From Gavia stellata (Eukaryota > Chordata > Aves > Gaviiformes > Gaviidae), in assembly GCF_030936135.1 (NCBI RefSeq), contig NC_082637.1:3968001-4032000 (forward strand): 64,000 nucleotides of DNA, read 5' to 3'. The notes beneath the pieces were generated by a model. It had not been told where the DNA came from and ran no database searches. It worked only from the letters and a program-made list of their open reading frames with translations. The position numbers and the translations under genes are program-made. This document shows, piece after piece, positions 11,895 to 23,064 of this stretch (positions are counted from its first letter, which is position 1; each line of letters begins with the position of its first letter).

Positions 11895-11926
11895 TGGACT
11901 ACGTTTTTCCTGGACTACGTTTTTCC
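11895..11926. repeat. perfect 16-bp tandem duplication
   Basis: The unit TGGACTACGTTTTTCC occurs twice in direct succession without mismatch. The lack of any difference suggests a recent slippage or duplication event in otherwise unique DNA. Confidence 0.9.
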
Positions 11927-12942
11927 TGATGATTATTTCAGTGGCTGGAGTGGCAGCAGGAATGGATTTGGTCTCCCAAAGCCTGTTAGCATCATGCTTT
12001 TCCATGTTTGCATTGATTGCATGTTCAGTTGATTGATTGAATCCATGATTGCATGTACCATTTTTTAGCCTGGCTTCCAAGGAAACAAATCTGAGACCTG
12101 GCGCTTTCTCTGTCCACATATCTCCCTCCAGTAATTCTTGAATGATGTGGGGGCTGAGGGTCAAATGTGATGGAGGGCTAGGAAGAATTTGAAATGCCTG
12201 GGTTTCTTGAGAATAAGTATCTTGCTAGAGCCCCTGCTAATGACCTGAGTGAGGAAACACCTGCAGTGGTATTAGACACCGGTGAATCTGGTGATGGTAG
12301 AGCCATGCAACGTGGTTGCCACCCAACTGCAGAGGCTTTCTGGGTGGATGTTTTTAACGAATTAATCCTAAGGGTGTCTGCAGTCTCTGTGCAGCCAGAC
12401 ACTCCTAGGATAAATCCTGGACCTAATTCCGAGCTGTCTGGCATGTCATGTAGTCATTCAGCTTCTGCGGAGCAGGGACAAGAAGCAGCCAGACTGATGT
12501 TTGACTGCGAGGCACTGAGGGATTGAACCTTTTGCATGTGTCTGAGCTGGGCAGACATGAGTCTTGAACCAGATAAAAAAAATAAAACCAAACCAAAACA
12601 AAAAATCAACTTGTTAGTGCATTAGACATGACTAAGGGCTGCTTGGGTTAATGGAAAAGTTGAGGAAAGCTTAATTGTTCCTGCAAAAAGAGCGCATGGA
12701 TGAGCTATGGAGGCAATCGGAGGCGATGTGTATAAGGTGTTGCTTGTGTGCTTGTAGGGTTGAAGGGAGTAGATACGCCAGCGTCACTTTGCACGAGAAG
12801 GAAGAATATAAAAATAAAACTCATAAGCTTTTATTTTGAGAGCTGCCGGTGCCAGAGCAGCTGCAGCAGGATGCTGGCCTGGGATGCTTTGGGTTCAGCT
12901 GTGGTCCAGCGTTATTTTTTTTTTTACACATTTACTTTATAT

Positions 12943-12952
12943 GGGGGGGGGG
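12943..12952. repeat. G10 homopolymer
   Basis: A run of ten G residues follows a T-rich stretch. It is a simple repeat and is likely to vary in length between individuals. Confidence 0.85.
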
Positions 12953-14931
12953 TTGTGCCAAATGAGATACTGTTTGCTGGTGGCAATCTCACTGTGTGCC
13001 ACTTGGGGCTCGGTTGTCCCCCACAGCTGGCACAGAGCCCCTCTGTAAGTGCGGATGGGTGGAAGGGGCACCCATATCCCTGTGTGCTTTGAAATCCCTT
13101 TCAGCTCACTGCTGGTGGAGACGTGGACCAAACCAGAGGTCTCCAGTGCTGCAGTGGAAGTCGGGCAGCGATGTAGAGTGCGTCAGCGCTGGTGACGTCC
13201 TCCCTGAAATGATTTCCCAGTGCTTTCTCCGGCCACATCCAGCTACGGAGCAGTAAGGGGCAGCTGCCTTTTCCTGCTGCCCGAGGGTGGGAGCTGAGGG
13301 TGGGCAGCCTGCAAGTCTCGCAACAAAGCCTCAGCAAGGGTGTCACCTCATTTCTACGTCCTCCTCCCTAACCGCTCCATCCCGTTGCATGGTAACACGG
13401 GTTTTTGTCTTCCTCTCCTTTAACCCCTGGTCGCCGTGACCAGCCTCACCTCCTTGCTTGTGGATCAGCTCAGCAAGCTGATATTTTATCCTTTTTTTTT
13501 TTTTTATCTATCCAAGGAAGGTGGGAAAGAGGCAAAGGAAGGAGAAAGGGGTGGGAAAGGCATCGCGATTGTTGGGGTGACTGCTCGGGTCCCTGCCCCG
13601 AGGGGAGAGGGGACACCAGGGCGAGCGTGGGAAACCCCAGCCAGCATCCGTGCAGCACCTTCCATCGCACCGGCGAGGAGTTAAGTAGAGTTTAACAACT
13701 GTTATATCGACACAGAAAAACATACTTGATGCAGAAGCAAACTGACCGTGAGGTGGAATAAAAATTTTATGCGTCATCTCTTTTTCTTTCTCCCTCTTTT
13801 ACACCTCAGTAGCACACATTGATGTTGTCTGGGTGGGTCTGATCTCAGTGCTCAGGTCGTTTTATGGCTGTTCTTGCTGTTTTCATGGGAGTCAAGTGAT
13901 TTATGTGCATCTTTGCAGATCTGGGCCTTTAGATAATATCTTAAGTGCACACCCACGCATGCCGCCACGGCAACATCTTATAACCCCTGTGTAGAAAAAT
14001 ATTTCCTTTTCATTGTAGCAGTAAAGCTGGAATTTCTGAGAGGACTGATGGTGTGAAGTGCCTAACTCCCACCCAGGTAAATAAGAATCGGGTGTGTTAT
14101 TCTTTCCGAGACCCTTTTTGGAAAGCTCCTTGTCCGCTGACGGTAGATTGTGGGAGGAGAGGAGGCAGCTGGAGCTTGGGTAGCTCGCCGGTGGCTGTAT
14201 TCGTCGGTGGCTTTGAAATGTCCAGACATCACCCTGGAGCTGGGAAAAATCATCCAGCCAGTGTTGTGCAAAGCAAGGCTGGCTTGTGGTGCTCGATGAG
14301 GAGGATGCTGCGGTCCATCCCTGGCTTTCCTGGATAACTGAATCTCCCCAGGGTGGCTACGGGGGCTTGACGTCCGTTTTGGGTAGCCCGGTGCTGAGGT
14401 GGCAGCTCTGGCTCCCCACCCTGCTGCCTTCAAGGGAGGCATCTCCCCTGGAAGAGGTTTGCACCATGGTGGTGATGGTGAGATCCTTTCTGGTTCTGGG
14501 CTGGGCTCCTGATCTTCAGCAGTCAGGTCCCTTGTGCCCAACGTGCTCCGACAGTGCTGGTTTGGTGTCAGGGCTTGAGGTTTAGGAGCAGCGTTTGGCT
14601 CCAGAGTGTTGTCTCACCCTGGGTAACACCGAGGGATGTTATGTGTGGATACCAGGAGGAGATCCTTGAAAGTGTTTTGAAGCCAAGGGGAAAGAGGGGA
14701 GGAATAAAATAAAAATAGGAGACTGTTCTGTCCCCCCAACCAGCAAAGCAGCATTAATGAAATTCTGCAGAGGGCAGAGGGAGGGCAAGCCAGCGCAGTC
14801 AGCAAAAAATGAATCCGGGTGGCTGTAACATAAATATCGAGGGGGATGGAGGAAGCTGGAGACGCTGCCCTGCCCTGTGCCATGCCGAGCATTGCGATTT
14901 AAGACTGCAGTGTCCCAGTTAGGAGAGCAGC

Positions 14932-14960
14932 CGTCTGCGTGTGTGCGCGCACGTGCACAC
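14932..14960. repeat. alternating purine-pyrimidine tract (possible Z-DNA)
   Basis: The tract TGCGTGTGTGCGCGCACGTG alternates purine and pyrimidine for about 25 bp and borders the 3' end of a CR1 copy. Such tracts can adopt Z-DNA under supercoiling. That property is general knowledge, not something seen here. Confidence 0.7.
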
Positions 14961-14961
14961 T

Positions 14962-15129
14962 CGTAGAATCATAGAATGATTTAAGTTGGAAGGGACCTTT
15001 AAAGGCCATCTAGTCCAACCCCCTGCAATGAGCAGGGACATCTTCAACCAGATCAGGTTGCTCAGAGCCCTGTCCAACCTGACCTGGAAGGTTTCCAGGG
15101 ATGGGGCATCTCCCACCTCTCTGGGCAAC
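14962..15129 (-). mobile_element. CR1 3' fragment (subfamily A), 5'-truncated
   Basis: The minus-strand CR1 tail, about 168 bp, has a recognisable two-unit terminal repeat (AGAATCATAGAATG). It stops at the CTCTCTGGGCAAC boundary shared with other short copies. It lies directly beside the alternating purine-pyrimidine tract. Confidence 0.95.
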
Positions 15130-15920
15130 TCATTTCAGTGAAACCTGCCCCTGGCCTGGCCAAGGTCTTGTGCTCTCTGATGGCCAGGATAATGTTTATC
15201 CCTCCGTGTCCTCTTCTCCCACCCACATGGCCCACCCTCTATTTTGGGAGCTGCTGCAGATGCAGTGATGCTATGGCTTTGCTGTGGCTCTGACTTGGTG
15301 AAGGGTGACTTTTTTTTTTTCACTGCAGCCATCTGGTGTGTAGGGATCACGGGTGCAAGCTGCCAAATTTAGAGCCAGATGTCCAGAGCCCCAAAGCTCA
15401 GGGATGTCTGGATGGAGGCTTTTGGGTTCTGCCTTGAATTTCTGATTGAAGGAAACCTTGAGCCCTGGGGGCTCCTCTCTCAGGACGCCGAGGCTCCCAA
15501 TTAGAAATGCGCGTGATGCCTGAGGAGCACACAGGCTGCCCGGGCCTCTCTTGGCCTTTGGACCATGTCTGTTGAAGGATGATCCTGATCCAAGTGGTGA
15601 AAGATGCTCTCCCAGCCTGGACCTGTGCTGGGATTCCCTTGCAAACGCAGAGCTAGGGTACAATCCCAGGGGAATGAAGCGCTCTGGCTCCAGCTCTGCT
15701 TTGAGGTTTTGGGGAACATCAACGTGAAGGCTCGGAGTTAGGTTTGAGGAGAAGGCGATCTGCACCACTGTGCCCAAGGCTGTGTGGGCAGAAGGCAGGA
15801 GAGTGAAGACCCTTATTGAGATGCACATAGCTGGCCTTAGGTGAGCAAGCATGGAGGCCAAAAGGGGGTGGGAGGCTGAGAAAGAGTTGAGGCTGGGCAA
15901 GCCTCAAAAAAAAATGTCCT
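15130..15920. other. non-coding, no gene seen
   Basis: The minus-strand frame at 15271-15900 (209 codons) is the longest outside repeats. Its predicted residues show no domain or signal, it has no conserved start, and overlapping frames are equally open. I regard it as chance in a GC-rich patch. Confidence 0.5.
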
Positions 15921-16382
15921 TGGAGGTTTCATATAGACAGAAATATCAAACCATGACTGGTGTGGAGAAGGGGAGCAGCAAACGGTTTATTCATTGTCTC
16001 TTTTCTAACGCAGAAACGAATGGCCGTGAAATGAAATTATTTGGCAGCAGGTTTAAAGCAAACAAAAGGGAATAGTTTTCCACACAGTGCGTAATTAAAT
16101 TGGGGAGCTCGTTGGCACCAAGTATTTTGGAGGCCAAAGGTATAAAAGGGTTCAAAAAGCAATTAGATGAATTCAAGGCTCAGCGAGGGCTGCTAGCTCT
16201 AGGATTCAGATGCAGCCTCCAGCCTGGAAACCTCTCACAGGCGGATGGATGGCCAGCAGCTGGCAGGTTGAGTGGAAAGGAACCATTTTGCATACGTTCA
16301 TACCTTTCTGTACGTTTCTCCTGCATATCCCATGTCAGCCACTGTTAAAAACAAGATATGGGGCTAGACATCCCTTTCTGAA
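15921..16382 (+). mobile_element. old CR1-like LINE fragment (reptile/amniote type)
   Basis: The sense strand follows the 3' third of an old CR1 group. It shows CATGACTGGTGTGGAGAAGG, then GCAGGTTTAAAGCAAACAAAAGG, then TTGGAGGCCAAAGGTATAAAAGGGTTCAAAAAGCAATTAGATGAATTCA (key words only), and finally the 3' part ending in a GATATGGGGCTAGACATCC block near 16355-16374. It is far more diverged from consensus than the young CR1 copies here and has no intact frame. Identification rests on memory of the family order of motifs, which all occur in the right order and orientation. Confidence 0.8.
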
Positions 16383-17364
16383 GGTGTTTCTTCCCATGGT
16401 GCAGACCCAAATTGACGTGTTGTGGTCCCATGTAGACTACCCATTGCTTACATGGCGTCCTGCAGTTAGACTCAGTCCTTCAGAGGGTCCCTTGTGGTCC
16501 CCATGTTCCTGTAGCTCCGGTAAACACCTGCTAAGGCTCTGAGGCCCATCACTTAGAGCTATTTCCAGTCTTCTGCTCAGCTTTTTAAACTCCCCGTTGA
16601 TCTGAGCTTGCTGCTCAGCTCTTCCTATTTCTGCTGGAGAGCACAGCACGCATGGGCTAGGAGAAGGAAGGGCTGGCTGACACGTGGCTGTCTCAGCCTG
16701 AATAAAGCTACTGCTGGACTCAGCGAGGCTGTTTGCCCATCTCTGGTAATCAGTACCATGCCGGTCTTTCTGCAAGGTGGAGGCCAGCAAGGGGTTTGAC
16801 CTTAACAGGGGAAGGGATTTCTGAGGGCATTCACCATTGTTCTAGCGCTTTTGGTTTTGTGTTATTAATAAAAAAAAAGCAAAGAGCATTTTGCCAATGT
16901 GCATTTGCTATTCCATTCACTGGAAGCAGAATTAGCTCAATGCTGGCCGTATTTGAAGCCCCTGCCAACCTCAAAGGACCTCATTCAGTATCCACTTTGT
17001 TTCAACAATTAGCAAAACGAAAGAGCATCTGGCATGCAAATTGTATGCTAGGACAAATGCCCAATGTGAGGTCCTGCACTGGCAAGCAACAGTTCAAAAC
17101 AAACAAACAAAAATATCTCTTTCAGTCAAGAGATCTGCTGTTGGGTTGTCTCCAAATGCCGGTACGTTGACACAATAAGTTTTTTTTCTCATGGTGTCCC
17201 TCCAGAGCTGGCCTGTGCAGCAAGAAAAGCCGCTCTGCTGTGTGTATCATTCCTTGATTACAAACTTCTAATCACATCTGGTGTAGCTATCTAACATGCC
17301 ACGTCTTGGCTGTCGTTGTGGCGTGGTGCAACCTTGCGCTAAGGCCGAACCTACTCATCCTTAC
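16383..17364. other. non-coding, with an AT-rich candidate regulatory patch
   Basis: No gene is visible. At 16860-17060 the sequence is AT-rich and repeat-free, and it carries an ATGCAAAT octamer at 17034-17041 with several AATTAG cores. This makes a weak enhancer candidate. The 117- and 145-codon frames that cross here have no domain. Confidence 0.45.
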
Positions 17365-17536
17365 AGGTGGCTCAGAGAAGTTGTGGATGCCCCAACCCTG
17401 GAAGTGTTCAAGGCCAGGTTGGACGGGGCTTTGAGCAACCTGGTCTAGTGGAAGGTGTCCCTGCCCATGGCAGATGGGTTGGACTAGATGATCTTTAAGG
17501 TCCATTCACACCCAAACCATTCTAAGATTCTGTGAT
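17365..17536 (+). mobile_element. CR1 3' fragment (subfamily C), 5'-truncated
   Basis: The sense-strand CR1 tail differs diagnostically from the other copies: it reads GAAGTGTTCAAGGCCAGGTTGG and ACCTGGTCTAGTGGAAGGTG, where subfamily A has GTCAGGTTGG and CTGGTTGAAGATG. The 3' end carries ATTCTAAGATTCTGTGAT, two decayed terminal units. It is about 172 bp long and the only member of this subfamily in the window. Confidence 0.93.
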
Positions 17537-20360
17537 CCTTCAGCTTGTGCTAAGGAGCTCCTGCAAACAGCTCTGAAGTGCTTTGGAGGGGAAGGTGTGG
17601 GGCATCATTCCAAAGGCTGATGCTTTTAAGGTCATGATGATGCTCCTTCTTTACTACTGAGTAAATGTCAGGTCCTGTTACGGGGCCCCGTACAGGAGAA
17701 GGGGAGATCCCAGATCACTGCTCAGCTTGAAAAGGCAGGGTGGAGAGGAAAAATGGCTTTTCAGTCCTATCTACTGATCTGATGTAGGAAATTATGCTGA
17801 CGGGGAGGAAGCCACAACAGCATGTTGTCTTTCTGCAGGGGACCTCCCTGTCCCCTGGTGAGAGGTGTGGGAAGGACGGCAGCCCCTACCCGTGGAGAGC
17901 GCGAGAAGAAATATTTTCAATATTTTCTTAAAATGCGTGGAAAAAAAATAGACTTTGGCGTCAGTATTGCTGAAGCATCAGTGAAAAGGGAGCAGATCGC
18001 TTTGCTGGAGGCAGAGACTGGCTTGCACAGAAGAACGTGGCCTTGGTTGATGATTTTGTGTTTTCTTGTCTAAGGCAGGGTTGACCCAGCGCTGGTTGCC
18101 ATTTGGAGCGTGTGGATCCTCGTGGCAGGGGTTGTGGGTTGTCCTGCTCTCGGGTGTTATGACTGCTGAGGGAAAGACCCTTTTGACGGAATGAAGAGAA
18201 AATACGTGGATGACTGACCAAACAAGTTCTCTAGTTGCTTGCTTGGAAAGCAAACGATTGATTTCTTCTTTTGAGGGTTTTCAGATGCTCTTCTGCATTC
18301 ATCTTTGCTGGAAAGTTAAAGGGAAAACACTGAGAAAGATGAGATTTCCTATTCAGTTCTCTAGGATCTTTCCCTGAACCTTGCATAAGGATCTCTGGAA
18401 GGTCAGTGGCAACTGCTGTGGCGTGATGGACTCATTTCCCTTTCCCCCATGACGTACCTGTAGATAACCCCGGCTCCAGACTTGCTGTCACGGTACAGCT
18501 GTGCAAGTGGCAAAGTGCAGATGCTGATTTCTATGGGCTGGCCGAGCCTTCTGCTGTCCCCGCGCTTTGGCAACGGAGGCTGCAATTCAGCGCGCGGCAT
18601 CTGCCGCGGCGCCCGGCCGCTTGGCGTTGCATGAAAGTGAAAGTGAGTTGCAAGGCCAAGAGGGAGGCAGCGGGGCGGTTAGGACTGGATGTAGCCTCAG
18701 GAGGGGTTGGAGGCAGGTCCCGTCGCCTCTCCATAGCACCCGTTTTCCCTTCTTCTCCATGAGTGTTTGTGTCGGACATCCCGGCAGATCGTGCCCTCAG
18801 CAGATGGGCTTTGACCTTGGCTGCTACCCAAGCTTGCTCTGCTGGGACAGGTAGAGATAGGAGGAATTCAGAGCCTTTGAGACCATCAATCAGCCCTTAA
18901 GCATTTTGTAAATATGATGAGGTATGATTTAAGCCTGATAACTACTTTTTTCCACTCTAAAAAAATTAAACTGATAACTCAGGGTTGTGGGAAACTGCAT
19001 TTACTTTAGCTTGAGGTAACTTCAGCTGAGCTTGTTGAAGTCTCTGATCCATCCCAAAACTCCTGAGCTCGGAAAATAAAAATAAAAGGGTGATAACAGC
19101 AATCCCGGTGTGCCCTGTGAGAGACGGAGCGGGGCAAATAGCAAGAGTTTGGGTGTTTTTGATCTTGGAGCTTTGATGTGAATTATGGAAAATAAATGTA
19201 GTACAACTTTAAGGCTTTGCCTGCAGCTAAATATAAGGGTGTGCTGACTCCACCCTGCCGCTTTGTTAGGGATACAGGCATTTATTTTCTGGGGTGGGTT
19301 TTGGCTTTATTTTTTCCCCTTCTGTTTTATTTTTTTTGGTGAATCTCCACCATGAAATAACCGACAGTTTAAGAGAGTGGTCTTGGAGCATGCAGGAGAG
19401 AGACCTCCTGACGTTTTCCCTATGAAAAGTTAAAGGATTGGGACTTAACCAGATCCAAATTTCGACTTTCATGTAAGTGCTGCGCGCTCTCGTCCGACGG
19501 GGAGGTGATGACGGCAGGGATGAAGGCTTAAGACAGCAAGTCTGTCTTAACCTGACTTTCACGAGTCCTCAGCCTGGTTGATGTTAAGCCAACAGCCAGG
19601 TAAGCCGGGGCAGCTGATCTTTGCATCCAGCCGTGGGCTTGGGGACGATCGGCCCTGAGCGTATGATTCTTTTTTTTCCTAAATATTTTTTTAGGTGAAA
19701 ACTCTGCGTGTTGGTAAAAGTCAGAGAGTTGATGGCAGGGTGTGTTTTCAGTCAGCGTTTGCTCGGTCTAAACTTGGTTTGTCTCTGACTTCCCGTTTTT
19801 GAAAGAGGAGCCGGTTTCGTCTCCCATTTTCTATCATCATCTGTTTATTTTACGAACTTTTCCAAAAAAGCTGCGTTTCCCCTGATGCCTGGCCACCTGT
19901 TTTATACGCGCCGCTGAAGGTCTGAGCTCTTGCTCCGCTTGCGCGGAGCTGATTTCTTTCGACAAGCCAAAAGAAACGACACGACTATATACTAAAAAGG
20001 GCAAAAGAACCCACATGCTGGGCTATTTTGGTAGTAGCAAATTATCCGTCCTACAAATTACCATTGGTTACGAACATCGGCCGGCCGTCTGGATGACAAC
20101 GTCCTGCTTTCAGACCACCGCTAATACGGTTAGGGTTCGCCTAATACCCGTTGAACTCCAAAGGCTCTCCCCTTTTTTTGAGCCCTGATTTATTCCTACC
20201 GGCAAACGGCCCGTGGGAGTAGGAGGTTTGTGGCTGTGTAATTCACAGGCTGTTGGGCATCTGGTTCGAAGGACTTGGACTTCCTAAAAAATGACTTGAG
20301 GTTGTTCCTTTAGGGGCTGGAAACTAGCAGTTCTCTAGGTTTTCTTGTGTGCTGGCTTCT
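17537..20360. other. non-coding, with CpG-rich pockets
   Basis: No exon is supported. CpG density rises at 18535-18660 and again at 19480-20150, where CG dinucleotides appear in unusual number for bird intron sequence. T-rich runs occur near 19320 and 19670. A CAG/GTAAGC donor-like site at about 19600 lacks an exon upstream. Confidence 0.45.
18633..18647 (+). promoter_or_regulatory. PRDM1/IRF-type motif in a CpG-rich pocket
   Basis: The sequence GAAAGTGAAAGTGAG matches the core recognised by PRDM1 and overlaps the interferon-stimulated response element pattern of two GAAA half-sites. It lies at the edge of a CpG-rich pocket (18535-18625) with GCGCGCGGC and CCGCGGCGCCCGGCCGC. Motif identity is direct. 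Binding or promoter activity is inference. Confidence 0.4.
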
Positions 20361-20881
20361 CCCCCCTTATCCCCCCCCCCTTATCCCCCCCCCCTTATCC
20401 CCCCCCCCTTATCCCCCCCCCCTTATCCCCCCCCCCTTATCCCCCCCCCCTTATCCCCCCCCCCTTATCCCCCCCCCTTATCCCCCCCCCTTATCCCCCC
20501 CCCTTATCCCCCCCCCTTATCCCCCCCCCTTATCCCCCCCCCTTATCCCCCCCCCCTTATCCCCCCCCCCTTATCCCCCCCCCCTTATCCCCCCCCCCCT
20601 TATCCCCCCCCCCTTATCCCCCCCCCCTTATCCCCCCCCCCTTATCCCCCCCCCTTATCCCCCCCCCTTATCCCCCCCCCTTATCCCCCCCCCCTTATCC
20701 CCCCCCCCTTATCCCCCCCCCCTTATCCCCCCCCCTTATCCCCCCCCCCCTTATCCCCCCCCCCTTATCCCCCCCCCCTTATCCCCCCCCCTTATCCCCC
20801 CCCCTTATCCCCCCCCCTTATCCCCCCCCCCTTATCCCCCCCCTTATCCCCCCCCCTTATCCCCCCCCCCTTATCCCCCCC
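20361..20881. repeat. C9-C11 plus TTAT minisatellite
   Basis: There are about 38 tandem units of 13-15 bp, each a run of nine to eleven C followed by TTAT. The plus strand can form i-motif structures, and the minus strand (G9-G11 separated by ATAA) can form G-quadruplexes. All three plus-strand frames are open across the array, giving 232-263-codon proline-rich frames that are artefacts of the repeat. Past 20881 the array degenerates into irregular C- and CT-rich sequence to about 20998. Confidence 0.97.
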
Positions 20882-20998
20882 ACTTCTCCCGCCCCCCTTA
20901 TCCCCCCCTTCCCGCCCCCCCCTTCCTCCCCCCCTTCTTTGTCTTTATTTTTCCATTTCCTTCTTTCCTTTTCCTTCTTTCTCCTTTCTCCTCCCATT
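20882..20998. repeat. degenerate C- and CT-rich flank of the minisatellite
   Basis: The TTAT punctuation disappears and the sequence turns into CCCGCCCC, CTTCC and TTTCC runs. It probably represents decayed array edge or independent polypyrimidine sequence. Confidence 0.7.
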
Positions 20999-22143
20999 TC
21001 ATTTCTTTTACGCTCTTTTTTGCCATTCTTTCGCACAAGTTGAACCAGGGATTTCCTCACCTCTCACTCTTGGCTTCGTGACCATCGGCTCTGAGACACC
21101 ACTGCGAGGACCGTGGTGCTGTAAATACATTAAGAGATAGATTATATATATTCTATAGCAGAATTTTCCCACCTACTCTACCATGAGCATATTCAGCATT
21201 TGATACTTTACAAACTTCTTGTCAGCTGTCATTAAAAAGCGGTAATTTGGACTCCCTCTCCGTTCGTGCTTCAGGAAGATGATAAAATCCCAAATATTCC
21301 CATGAGCATTGCTATCTCTTGCGCACTGGTTTGCGGTGGCATGGCAGGCTCACTGTGAACTGCTGTGCATCGAGAAGCTCCGGTAGCAGTTTTCTGGCTG
21401 ATTTTTGCGAGAGGAGCATCACGAGGGGACATCTGCCCATCAGACCTGTGCTCCGTTCACCCCCGCTGCCCGCCCCACGGGTCGCCTCGCAGAGGTGGTT
21501 CGTGCCCACGCCTTGACCTATGGTGGGCTTTTGGTGCGGTGTTTAGTGAATGCCCTAAGCAGCTGTTGCCAGATGTGAGGTTGTGTGGGGGCTCACGGGC
21601 AGGGAGCGGGGGGGGTCCCTGGTCTTCCAGCTCGGCTATGGTGGCTGAAGCCCAGCAGGCAGCTTTCTCCTCTCCTACAGCCCTCCCTGGACCAGAGTGT
21701 CCCTTGCAGCCATAGCGAGGGCACGTTATGAGCCTTCCAGCTGTGAGGCTCCAGAACAGATGGTGTCTTGTCCCGCTTTCACACCACCCGTGGTTTCCTT
21801 TCCAATTTCCCTGAGTCACCTTTTTCACAAATGGGATTGAAAGAAAGAAAGAGAAGGGCACGTCCATGGGAGCAGGTTGGTTTTCACCTTCCATGCTGCC
21901 TGGCACATTCCTGTTAGAGAGTGTCTGGTCAGCATTTCTGCAGCATCTTTCTCCTGTAACACACCTGTGCTTCTCTTCTCCGGGGTCTTCTCCATGCCGC
22001 TTATCTGTGCCAAGCAGAGGACAGGAGGTGAGCTGCTTTACTGACTGCCTGGGGAGAAAACAGTGCTGTGGCCTCGTTTCGTGCTGGATGGATCCAGGCA
22101 TTGCTCCACTTCCATCAAATATATTAATGATTAATTCAGAGAC
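20999..22143. other. unique spacer between two minisatellites
   Basis: Unique sequence separates the two pyrimidine-rich arrays. Short open frames exist, but none has a domain. The minus-strand 574-codon frame begins downstream at 23181 and ends here, so its C-terminal part is only the readthrough of the array frame. Confidence 0.55.
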
Positions 22144-23064
22144 CTTCCCTCCCTCTTCCTTCCTTCCTTCCTTCCCTCCCTCTTCCTTCCTTCCTTCCTT
22201 CCTTCCCTCCCTCTTCCTTCCTTCCTTCCTTCCTTCCCTCCCTCTTCCTTCCTTCCTTCCTTCCTTCCCTCCCTCTTCCTTCCTTCCTTCCTTCCTTCCC
22301 TCCCTCTTCCTTCCTTCCTTCCTTCCTTCCCTCCCTCTTCCTTCCTTCCTTCCTTCCTTCCCTCCCTCTTCCTTCCTTCCTTCCTTCCTTCCTTCCCTCC
22401 CTCTTCCTTCCTTCCTTCCTTCCTTCCTTCCCTCCCTCTTCCTTCCTTCCTTCCTTCCTTCCTTCCTTCCTTCCCTCCTCTCCTTCCTTCCTTCCTTCCC
22501 TCCCTCTTCCTTCCTTCCTTCCTTCCTTCCCTCCCTCCCTCTTCCTTCCTTCCTTCCCTCCCTCCCTCTTCCTTCCTTCCTTCCCTCCCTCCCTCTTCCT
22601 TCCTTCCTTCCTTCCCTCCCTCTTCCTTCCTTCCTTCCCTCCCTCTTCCTTCCTTCCTTCCCTCCCTCTTCCTTCCTTCCTTCCTTCCTTCCTTCCCTCC
22701 CTCCCTCTTCCTTCCTTCCTTCCCTCCCTCCCTCTTCCTTCCTTCCTTCCTTCCCTCCCTCCCTCTTCCTTCCTTCCTTCCTTCCCTCCCTCCCTCTTCC
22801 TTCCTTCCTTCCTTCCCTCCCTCCCTCTTCCTTCCTTCCTTCCTTCCCTCCCTCCCTCTTCCTTCCTTCCTTCCTTCCTTCCCTCCCTCCCTCTTCCTTC
22901 CTTCCTTCCTTCCCTCCCTCCCTCTTCCTTCCTTCCTTCCTTCCTTCCCTCCCTCCCTCTTCCTTCCTTCCTTCCTTCCTTCCTTCCCTCCCTCCCTCTT
23001 CCTTCCTTCCTTCCTTCCTTCCCTCCCTCCCTCTTCCTTCCTTCCTTCCTTCCTTCCCTCTCCT
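22144..23064. repeat. CCTT/CCCT polypyrimidine minisatellite
   Basis: About 920 bp consist almost wholly of C and T. The higher-order unit is roughly 20-36 bp: CCCTCCCT or CCCTCCCTCCCT, then CTTCC, then several TTCC. The first half mostly has the two-CCCT form and the second half (from about 22530) mostly has the three-CCCT form, which suggests two expansion phases. The plus strand is pure pyrimidine and the minus strand pure purine, so intramolecular triplex (H-DNA) is possible. The 468-codon plus frame (FLPSFLPS repeats) and 574-codon minus frame (KEGRKEGR repeats) are artefacts. Confidence 0.97.

Larger units (their letters stand above)
10197..14961. other. non-coding, no gene seen
   Basis: No supported exon was found. 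The 177-codon frame at 10787-11320 and the 159-codon minus frame at 11685-12164 have no recognisable domains. A strong-looking donor CAG/GTGAGT at about 10405 has no plausible exon upstream. Sequence near 10900-11000 (AAGATTAAAAGAAGTTAAG) is faintly like very old CR1 ORF2 DNA but too degraded to call. Small items are a 16-bp tandem duplication at 11895, a G10 run at 12943-12952 and T-rich runs near 12915 and 13492. Confidence 0.5.

Noticed and set aside
15271..15900. Minus-strand 209-codon frame as a real gene
   Set aside because: No domain, no splice signals, and overlapping frames open on the same stretch. Composition is typical of GC-rich chance frames.
20121..20160. TTAGGG-like string near the C-rich array as interstitial telomere
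   Set aside because: Only a single GGTTAGGGTT occurs. The array unit (C9-C11/TTAT) is not the vertebrate telomere repeat.
20345..21140. Three overlapping proline-rich frames (232-263 codons) as a collagen-like or extensin-like protein
   Set aside because: All three frames are open because the C-run/TTAT unit has no stop in any frame. This is a repeat artefact.
20361..23064. CRISPR-like array
   Set aside because: Units are adjacent low-complexity tandem repeats without unique spacers, in a vertebrate context.
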